Shown piece after piece: positions 58,257 to 64,000 of a stretch of DNA of 64,000 nucleotides (positions within the stretch are counted from its first letter, which is position 1; the number at the start of each line of letters is the position of its first letter). A program made the position numbers and the translations under genes. Below the pieces are notes generated by a model. The model made no database searches and had not been told where the DNA came from. It saw nothing but the letters and a program-made list of their open reading frames with translations. Source of the DNA: an uncultured Bacteroidota bacterium (GTDB lineage: Bacteria > Bacteroidota > Bacteroidia > Flavobacteriales > Flavobacteriaceae). The stretch covers positions 19,634-83,633 of the forward strand of contig CABXHU010000004.1 of the NCBI GenBank assembly GCA_902512065.1, in the 5' to 3' direction.

Positions 58257-59027
58257 CTAAAATTTTAGATGTCTTACTGTGTCTTCGTGATTAATAATCT
58301 GTTGAAGTGATTCTATTCCGACTATTAAATGTTTTTTGTCGTAAAGCTGAGCATTTTTATCATCATTAATTTTAGTTTTGACTCCTTCAGGAATCATAGG
58401 CTGATCTGTTACTAAGAGCAGAGCTCCAATTGGAATTCGATTATGAAATCCAACCGTAAACAATGTAGCTGTTTCCATATCAATAGAATAGGCTCTGATT
58501 TTTTTTAAGTAATTTTTAAACTTAGAATCAAATTCCCAAACCCTTCTATTGGTGGTAAAAACAGTTCCGGTCCAATAATCTATTTTTTGATATTTTAATG
58601 CAGAAGAAATTGCTCTCTGTAAAGAGAATGAAGGCATTGCTGGAACTTCAATTGGAAAATAATCATTTGAGGTCCCCTCTCCTCTAATTGCTCCAATTGG
58701 TAAGATAAAATCTCCAATTTTAATTCTCTTTTTTAATCCCCCACATTTTCCTAAAAAAAGAACAGCCTTGGGTTTAATTGCAGTTAATAAGTCCATTATA
58801 GTAGCTGCATTTGGGCTCCCCATTCCAAAATTTATTATTGTAATATTATCATGTGTGGCTGATGGCATATTTTTTTCAAGACCGTCAACCTGTACATTAT
58901 TAATTTTAGCAAATTCATCAACATATTTTTGAAAATTTGTTAGTAGAATAAATTTGCCAAAGGAATTTATTTTTATTCCTGAATATCTAGTAATCCAATC
59001 CTTTACAATATCTTTTTTAGTTTTCAT
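58257..59027 (-). CDS. amn: AMP nucleosidase
   Basis: Phosphorylase-superfamily enzyme splitting AMP to adenine and ribose 5-phosphate, 256 residues. Family features: FGMGSPNAATIMDLL, LFLGKCGGLKKRIKIGDFI, AIRGEGTSNDYFP and the SIDMETATLFTVG motif with the catalytic Met-Glu. The frame extends to 59096 but a TAAATTTG -7 element (59033-59040) lies inside that extension, so ATG 59027 is preferred. Shorter than the Escherichia coli Amn because the N-terminal regulatory domain is absent, as usual in Bacteroidota. Divergent from the Rieske oxygenase gene by 54 bases. Confidence 0.85.
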   Translation of the reverse strand: MKTKKDIVKDWITRYSGIKINSFGKFILLTNFQKYVDEFAKINNVQVDGLEKNMPSATHDNITIINFGMGSPNAATIMDLLTAIKPKAVLFLGKCGGLKKRIKIGDFILPIGAIRGEGTSNDYFPIEVPAMPSFSLQRAISSALKYQKIDYWTGTVFTTNRRVWEFDSKFKNYLKKIRAYSIDMETATLFTVGFHNRIPIGALLLVTDQPMIPEGVKTKINDDKNAQLYDKKHLIVGIESLQQIINHEDTVRHLKF

Positions 59028-59032
59028 ATATG

Positions 59033-59040
59033 CAAATTTA
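59033..59040 (-). promoter_or_regulatory. -7 element of the AMP nucleosidase gene
   Basis: TAAATTTG on the minus strand ends five bases before the ATG at 59027, implying an mRNA with almost no leader. No TTG occurs at -33. It supports the short start of the gene. Confidence 0.5.
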
Positions 59041-59081
59041 CTGCATTTTTCATTAAATTGAATAAAAGACTTAACTATTAT

Positions 59082-60083
59082 ATGGAAGTAGATCAAACGT
59101 CCTTTCCTAAAAAATTATATTCATGTTGGCATCCAGTTGGATACAGTGATGAAATATTAAAGAATTCTCCTTTTGGAACTTTTCTATTAGATGAAGCAAT
59201 TGTTCTTTGGAGAACATCTGATGGAAAAGCTCATGCAATGAAAGATCTTTGCATTCATAGGGGCACTGCATTGTCATTAGGATGGATAAAAGATGATTGT
59301 ATCGTATGCCCTTATCATGCGTGGCAATATGATAAGCACGGTAAATGCATATTAATTCCTCAGGCATCAAATAGCAAAATACCTAGTAAAGCTAAAACCC
59401 CTATTTACAATTGTATTGAAAAATATGGAATTGTGTGGGTTGCAATTAATAAACCAACATATAATCTTCCAAGTATTGATGAATTTAATAATAGACAATG
59501 GCAATTCATTAATACTGGTCCGTTTGAGTGGAATAGTGATAGTTCTAGACAAGTAGAAAATTTTACTGATTTTGGTCATTTTCCATGGGTACATCCAGGA
59601 TTGCTTGGTGATCCAAAACGTCCATTAGTGCCTGAATGTAAAGTTACTGTCAAAGGTTCTGTACTTCATTATTCTATTCTAAGGCCAGAAGCTAGTAACA
59701 CGGATGATTTTCCAATCTTTGCAAATGAAAAAATTGTAAAGCCTGAAAGAAAAAGTATTTATGAATTACACCTTCCATATACAATATTACTAAGATTAGG
59801 TTGGGGAGGTAAAGAAGGGATGGTTTATTTTTTTGCATCCCAACCTATTTCAAAAAATAAATGTAGAGGATACTGTATTGTTGGTAGAAATTATAATCAT
59901 GATGAGCCGGAAACTGTAGTCCAAGAATTTGAAAAAGTAATTTTTGATCAAGACAAAAGAATCGTAGAGTCTCAAAGACCTCAACAGGTTCCCTTTGACC
60001 TCGCGGAAGAGCTTCACTTAAAATTTGATTCAGTTGCAATGAACTATAGAAGAACTATGAAAAAAGAAAAATTGTATTATTAA
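59082..60083 (+). CDS. Rieske non-haem iron oxygenase, alpha-subunit type
   Basis: A 333-residue oxygenase with an N-terminal Rieske [2Fe-2S] domain (CIH at 57-59 and CPYH at 76-79) and a C-terminal mononuclear iron domain with the DFGHFPWVHPG motif (two His; first Asp bridging). It resembles ring-hydroxylating or O-demethylating enzymes such as vanillate demethylase or PaO. The reductase partner is not nearby. A TTG start 24 bases upstream is possible but ATG 59082 fits better. Substrate unknown; aromatic acids or pigments are inferences. It ends directly at the stop of the next gene. Confidence 0.85.
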   Translation: MEVDQTSFPKKLYSCWHPVGYSDEILKNSPFGTFLLDEAIVLWRTSDGKAHAMKDLCIHRGTALSLGWIKDDCIVCPYHAWQYDKHGKCILIPQASNSKIPSKAKTPIYNCIEKYGIVWVAINKPTYNLPSIDEFNNRQWQFINTGPFEWNSDSSRQVENFTDFGHFPWVHPGLLGDPKRPLVPECKVTVKGSVLHYSILRPEASNTDDFPIFANEKIVKPERKSIYELHLPYTILLRLGWGGKEGMVYFFASQPISKNKCRGYCIVGRNYNHDEPETVVQEFEKVIFDQDKRIVESQRPQQVPFDLAEELHLKFDSVAMNYRRTMKKEKLYY

Positions 60084-60635
60084 TTATCTGCTAGTCCAAT
60101 AATTCCACTCACCAGATGCCACGTACCTCTCTAATACATTTTGTAGATTTAACTTAACCCTTTTTTTAAATGGATCTCCAGTAGATTTCATATCAATAAA
60201 CTGCATTATAACAGTGGAAGTAATTTTTATAACTTCAGATTTAACAAAATTCATTCCCCTACTCATTATATTGTTACTATGAAACTGTTGAATCTTTTTT
60301 TTTATGGCATTCTCCTTGCCTAGATAAAAAGATTTAGTAGCTCCTGAAATCTTAACAATACAGTTATATGTAGACCATCTTTTATCAAATCCAACAGAAA
60401 TAACAGGAGCAAGATGCTTATTATTTTGCTTTAAAAGTAATGCAAGTTCTGATTGATAGTTTTCAATTATTTTAATCCTGTGATTTAGATCCTTTAATTT
60501 CGAAGTAAGTTTTAACTTCGCTCCTAACAAACTATCATATTCAGGCATTAATGCCTCTACTTCTTTTAATTTGTTTAATTCATCTTTAGATAAAAGATTT
60601 CCTTTAATAGATTTTAAAGATAGTTTTCGCTTCAT
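60084..60635 (-). CDS. Hypothetical coiled-coil protein
   Basis: A 183-residue protein without signal or membrane segment. The N-terminal half (KDELNKLKEVEALMPEYDSL, then LKLTSKLKDLNHRIKIIENY) looks like coiled coil. The middle has a beta-rich stretch (VISVGFDKRWSTYNCIVKIS) and ends with ERYVASGEWNYWTSR. No family is recognised. It converges on the Rieske gene, with no base between the stops, and its upstream neighbour on the same strand is separated by a hairpin. Base composition is like the rest of the window, so recent transfer is not apparent. Confidence 0.6.
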   Translation of the reverse strand: MKRKLSLKSIKGNLLSKDELNKLKEVEALMPEYDSLLGAKLKLTSKLKDLNHRIKIIENYQSELALLLKQNNKHLAPVISVGFDKRWSTYNCIVKISGATKSFYLGKENAIKKKIQQFHSNNIMSRGMNFVKSEVIKITSTVIMQFIDMKSTGDPFKKRVKLNLQNVLERYVASGEWNYWTSR

Positions 60636-60669
60636 ATAATAAAATATATGAGCAAATGTAGTAAATAAT

Positions 60670-60716
60670 TTATCTCTATACTAATAAAAAAATAAGTTCT
60701 AATAGTATAGAGATAA
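60670..60716 (-). terminator. Perfect 14-bp inverted repeat behind the SnoaL-like gene
   Basis: TTATCTCTATACTA (60670-60683) and TAGTATAGAGATAA (60703-60716) are perfect complements with a 19-base loop. It lies ten bases after the stop of the SnoaL-like gene and before the hypothetical gene on the same strand. The 3' tract is only ATTATTTAC, so it is not a textbook terminator; an operator or mRNA-stability element is the alternative. Confidence 0.45.
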
Positions 60717-60726
60717 TAAAAATTAA

Positions 60727-61239
60727 TTAATCAATAGAAATATCACCTTTTGTTTGTGACCAAGAAATAATTTTTCCATCTTCAACTTGATACCATTCGT
60801 TATAAGATCCATCAGATCCATCAAAACCTGCATTAACCCACTCTCCTCTATTATTAGCATGATCTGTGCCTTCAGGTTTTGAAGGTTTAATAGAAAAAGC
60901 ATATCTAAACTTCCATTCTCCAGAATTTCCTTCAGCTAGACCTTCCTGATATTGCTTGTCAATAATTGCAACGAATTCATCGCCATTTGCAGCTTTCTGT
61001 CCATTCTCAAATTGCAGAACAGCTTCATCTGCAATAAATGATTTTAATGCATCATAATCTCTTGCAGCCCATGCCTTATCCATAGCAACTACAACATCAA
61101 CTGATGCCTGACTTCCCATCATAACTGTCTGACCTTCATTAGGCGCAAAACCATTAGTTTCAGCTTCACATTGACAATCAGCTTGGCCGCATGAACTTAC
61201 GATCAAGAATAAACTAAAAACATATATAAAATTTTTCAT
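60727..61239 (-). CDS. SnoaL/DUF4440-like lipoprotein
   Basis: A 170-residue lipoprotein (signal MKNFIYVFSLFLIVSSC). After a short Cys-containing stretch (GQADCQCEAE) follows an NTF2-like domain: VDVVVAMDKAWAARDYDAL, KSFIADEAVLQFENG and the closing strands WYQVEDGKIISWSQTKGD. Such folds bind small molecules or serve as enzymes; no catalytic residue set could be assigned. Its stop is ten bases before the 14-bp inverted repeat. Located in the periplasm or outer membrane. Confidence 0.75.
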   Translation of the reverse strand: MKNFIYVFSLFLIVSSCGQADCQCEAETNGFAPNEGQTVMMGSQASVDVVVAMDKAWAARDYDALKSFIADEAVLQFENGQKAANGDEFVAIIDKQYQEGLAEGNSGEWKFRYAFSIKPSKPEGTDHANNRGEWVNAGFDGSDGSYNEWYQVEDGKIISWSQTKGDISID

Positions 61240-61318
61240 AATAAATAATTTAAAATTAGTTTCTGAATATAGTTAATTAAATACAAATAAAGTTAGCTAA
61301 TTCTCTTTTTGATAATTA

Positions 61319-62995
61319 TTATGGCAGGGATGAGATATTTTCCTTAAACTCTGTCTTCATTAGCACCCATGAATTAGGGTCAAGTATAATGTTTTCTGGC
61401 TCTTTCTTCACTTTTATTTTAAAAACATTTGATTTTTCATTTAATTGAACTCGTTCAATTTGCTGATTCTTTTCTCCTTTAAAATTGATTCCAAACTCTA
61501 TAGGCATTTCAAATAAGCTGTCGTCTCCTTGCTCTTGAGTAAGGAAAATTAAAACCTCCCCCTCTTTATGATTATATTTCCAATTTCCAGAAAGCTCTAA
61601 GGCTCCTGGCTTATATAGCCATTGTTGAAAAAAGGGTGTTAAATTTTGACTTGATACTTCTTCCATTATCCTTTTAAAATCATTAGTTGTGGCATTTGAG
61701 TCCTTGTATTTTTGATAATATATTTGGATTCCCTTCCAAAAATTTTCAGTACCAACAACCCCCCTTAGCATGTGCAAAATCCAACTTCCTTTCTGATACG
61801 TTTGCAAGCTAGTGACATTCTTCATGTTCTTTAAGTTATCATGAATAATGCGGTATTTAGGATTTTTTTCATGAAAAGAATTTACCATTTCCTGGCTTGA
61901 TTTAAGTCCTTTCAAAAAAGCATCACGGCCATATTCATGTTCAATAAAAAGCAAAGTGAAATATGTAGCAAAGCCTTCGCTTAACCAAACATCATCCCAA
62001 TCATATTCGGTCACAGCATTGCCAAACCATTGATGTGCAATTTCATGAATAACTACATTTCTCCATCTAATACTTCTATCCCCAGTAACTGAGTTGTCTC
62101 CATATAAAATTGCAGATGCAGCCTCCATTCCTCCTCCTACACTGTTAGACTGTATGTTAGCTAATTTCTCATACGAAAAAGGCCCAATATAATTGCTGTA
62201 AAATTCTAAAACCTTCTTTGTAGGTTCAGCAAAATCATAAAAACCAGCATCTCTGTCTTGACGATATACCCAAGTTTGAATTGATTTGCCGTCAAATGTA
62301 TCTACATATTGAACAGCAAAATCTGCGGCACCAAGTACAAATAGCCATGAAGCAATTGGGACAGATTGTTTCCAATGAGTCAGTCGTTTTCCATTAGAAA
62401 GATTAGTTTCTTCAATTTTTAATCCATTAGAAACCACTTGATAATGATTTGGGGCAGTTACTATAAATTCACACATGGCCTTATCATAAGGATGGTCAAT
62501 AGTAGCAAGCCAATTCCTTGCTTTGTTAGGCCAGTTATCGCTAAAAAAAGTACGATCTCCATATTTATTCTTGCCAATTTTTAGACCACTATAAGGGACT
62601 CCCTTATACACTATATTAAATTTGCTGAGTTGATTAATTGAAGAAGGTGAGGGGAGTCTTATATTTAAAACATCATTCTCATGACTATAACTCAATGCTT
62701 CCCCATTTGATGAAACATGACTTACAACCATGCCCTTATTATCTAGTTCTTTTGAAGCATTTGCTAAGTCTAATCTTAAATTTTTAACATCAGCGCCAAG
62801 AAAACGGACATCAATAGTTAAATCACAAATAATTTCGTCAGTTTTATCAGATAGTTCAATTTTAAATGCATAGTTAATAGCGTCAATTTTTGGGTTTTTA
62901 GGATAATTATCTGTAAAGGCAACTACTTTGGCATAGTTACTTATAGCTATTAATAAACAAATCGGTACTAGTATTCTATTTTTTAATGTTCTCAT
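61319..62995 (-). CDS. M1-family metallo-aminopeptidase
   Basis: A 558-residue exported zinc aminopeptidase (signal near residues 1-26). The zinc site is H317-E-x-x-H321-x18-E340 (HEIAHQWFGNA, then SEGFATYF), and SVGGGMEAASAI at 285-296 is the exopeptidase GxMEN-like motif with the free-amino-group-binding Glu. The N-terminal beta domain and the catalytic thermolysin-like domain are present; the C-terminal helical domain is short. It trims N-terminal residues of peptides, likely for nutrition. It is 32 bases downstream of the M24 peptidase gene in the same direction. Confidence 0.93.
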   Translation of the reverse strand: MRTLKNRILVPICLLIAISNYAKVVAFTDNYPKNPKIDAINYAFKIELSDKTDEIICDLTIDVRFLGADVKNLRLDLANASKELDNKGMVVSHVSSNGEALSYSHENDVLNIRLPSPSSINQLSKFNIVYKGVPYSGLKIGKNKYGDRTFFSDNWPNKARNWLATIDHPYDKAMCEFIVTAPNHYQVVSNGLKIEETNLSNGKRLTHWKQSVPIASWLFVLGAADFAVQYVDTFDGKSIQTWVYRQDRDAGFYDFAEPTKKVLEFYSNYIGPFSYEKLANIQSNSVGGGMEAASAILYGDNSVTGDRSIRWRNVVIHEIAHQWFGNAVTEYDWDDVWLSEGFATYFTLLFIEHEYGRDAFLKGLKSSQEMVNSFHEKNPKYRIIHDNLKNMKNVTSLQTYQKGSWILHMLRGVVGTENFWKGIQIYYQKYKDSNATTNDFKRIMEEVSSQNLTPFFQQWLYKPGALELSGNWKYNHKEGEVLIFLTQEQGDDSLFEMPIEFGINFKGEKNQQIERVQLNEKSNVFKIKVKKEPENIILDPNSWVLMKTEFKENISSLP

Positions 62996-63027
62996 AATAT
63001 TTAGATTGTGAAAAATATAATTATAAA

Positions 63028-64000
63028 TTAGTCTTTAAGGGGTAATGATTTTACTGGACGAAATTCCGTTAGACCTATTTCCTTAATGGTTCTTTCTATA
63101 TCTTCTATTTTTGATGGTACAAAATCGCTAAGATTTTCAACACCTGTTTTCGTTACTACAGCAACATCTTCTATACGAATATAATGTCTCTCCTCTGGAA
63201 TCCATATCATTGGGTCAATTGTAAAAACCATTCCTTCTTGTAATGTAACGCCATGAACTCTCCCCACATCATGTACTGCCATACCTACTGGGTGTTGAAA
63301 ATGTCCTCGAAATATAAGTCCATTTTGTACAGCTTTTAAATGTGATGGCTTCACAAAAGATTTGCCAATTAAGTATTCTTTCATGTCTACAGCAGCCTTA
63401 TTAAGTACTTCATCTGAAGTAGCTCCAGGCTTAATGTAACGGAATAAAGCGTCTCTATAGGCTACAATAAATTTGTACAGTGCTGCCTGTTTTTTATTAA
63501 ATTTTCCGTTTACAGGCCAGATTCTCGTCACATCGCTTGTATAATAATGGTAATCTGGCGCATAGTCCATAAGCACTAAATCTCCGTCCTTCAATACATC
63601 TCTTTTGCGGAAATAGTGCCCCATATAAGCGTTTGTACCTCCTCCAATAATGGAAGGATAGCCGTCTCCTTGTGCTCCATGCAGATAGAAAATATATTTT
63701 GCAGCTGCATCTAGTTGGTATTCATAAACTCCAGGGCTAGTAGACCTCATGGCTTCCATAATTGCCAACCCAGCTATTTCAGTTGCATTACGAATTATTT
63801 CAATTTCTTTTGGACTTTTTATCAATCGCATAGAATCTAAAATTGGTGAGAGATCTCGAATTTCAAATTGTGGAAATCTTTCCATTATCAATTTTTTAAA
63901 TCTAGCCTCTCTTGTGGACTGCGAATCCCATGGATCAGAAGCTGCTCTAGCTTGTCCATGCAAAATTTCGTCCCGACTATCGTTTCCTATTTCTGCAGGG
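63028..64000 (-). CDS. M24-family aminopeptidase P (Xaa-Pro peptidase), N-terminus beyond the right edge
   Basis: Metallopeptidase of the pita-bread fold that removes residues before proline. The frame stays open from the stop at 63028 to the window end (at least 324 codons), so the N-terminal domain is missing; the TTG at 63963 is not a real start. Metal ligands are visible: LVLMDYAPDYHYYTSDVTRIW (two Asp), HFQHPVGMAVHD (His), and the Glu residues of EGMVFTIDPMI and IRIEDVAVVT. It precedes the M1 aminopeptidase by 32 bases, so both are probably expressed together for peptide degradation. Confidence 0.92.
   Translation of the reverse strand, partial: PAEIGNDSRDEILHGQARAASDPWDSQSTREARFKKLIMERFPQFEIRDLSPILDSMRLIKSPKEIEIIRNATEIAGLAIMEAMRSTSPGVYEYQLDAAAKYIFYLHGAQGDGYPSIIGGGTNAYMGHYFRKRDVLKDGDLVLMDYAPDYHYYTSDVTRIWPVNGKFNKKQAALYKFIVAYRDALFRYIKPGATSDEVLNKAAVDMKEYLIGKSFVKPSHLKAVQNGLIFRGHFQHPVGMAVHDVGRVHGVTLQEGMVFTIDPMIWIPEERHYIRIEDVAVVTKTGVENLSDFVPSKIEDIERTIKEIGLTEFRPVKSLPLKD

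Noticed and set aside
59028..59096. Longer N-terminus for the AMP nucleosidase
   Set aside because: It contains a -7 promoter element and overlaps the divergent gene start region.
63961..63963. TTG start for the M24 peptidase
   Set aside because: The frame continues without a stop to the window end, so the real start is outside.

Overview
The window looks like a chromosomal segment of a strongly AT-rich, probably marine member of the Bacteroidota (class Flavobacteriia or close to it). The evidence is: alternative complex III genes (actA-actB-actC); a GT117/DUF2723 protein; a TolQ/ExbB-ExbD-ExbD cluster of flavobacterial type; Bacteroidota promoters (TTG, 19 bases, TAnnTTTG), seen in exact form twice; hardly any Shine-Dalgarno sequences; and short intergenic gaps. 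No insertion sequence, prophage or CRISPR array was seen. Most of the window is core housekeeping DNA.

Layout. 1-5.6 kb: respiratory alternative complex III on the minus strand (actC cut by the left edge). 5.7-10.7 kb: a SPOR protein facing the operon tRNA-Gln / hairpin / rimP / nusA / infB. 10.8-20 kb: a GT117 membrane protein, a thioredoxin-fold protein without cysteines, a sugar transporter joined to a glycosylasparaginase, and polA. 20-24 kb: rplM-rpsI, then rpsB-tsf and pyrH-frr. 24-29.4 kb: RND transporter, asnS, rpoN. 29.4-31.9 kb (minus): ExbB/ExbD cluster and tRNA-Ser. 32-38.8 kb (minus): polyprenyl synthase, 2-oxoglutarate dehydrogenase E1 and E2 with an esterase lipoprotein gene between them, and TatD. 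38.9-42.8 kb: aspS, tadA, dgt. 42.9-46.2 kb: a phosphate-selective-type porin and a Pit phosphate transporter, behind three direct repeats of 11-bp period that look like a Pho box. 46.3-50.6 kb: class Ia ribonucleotide reductase and dCMP deaminase. 50.7-55.3 kb: a redox/sulfur neighbourhood with DsbD, a six-repeat DYKSQA secreted protein, a TsdA-like dihaem cytochrome, a DsrE-like protein and a Tat-exported protein. 55.3-64 kb: tRNA-Arg, methyltransferase, phosphodiesterase-like lipoprotein, tRNA-Pro, AMP nucleosidase, a Rieske oxygenase, an unknown coiled-coil protein, a SnoaL-like lipoprotein, an M1 aminopeptidase and an M24 aminopeptidase cut by the right edge.

How the parts fit. The core is translation and transcription (IF-2, NusA, RimP, L13, S9, S2, EF-Ts, Frr, AsnS, AspS, three-base-wobble TadA, sigma-54), nucleotide supply (PyrH, NrdA/NrdB, dCMP deaminase, Dgt, AMP nucleosidase) and aerobic energy metabolism (alternative complex III, 2-oxoglutarate dehydrogenase). 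Accessory functions point to a scavenging life: phosphate uptake, glycoprotein-derived sugar use, peptide degradation and possible thiosulfate oxidation. Points worth a second look are the Pho-like operator, the terminator-like hairpin just before rimP, the DYKSQA repeat protein, the exonuclease-degenerate Pol I, the cysteine-less thioredoxin and the TsdA/DsrE/Tat group.
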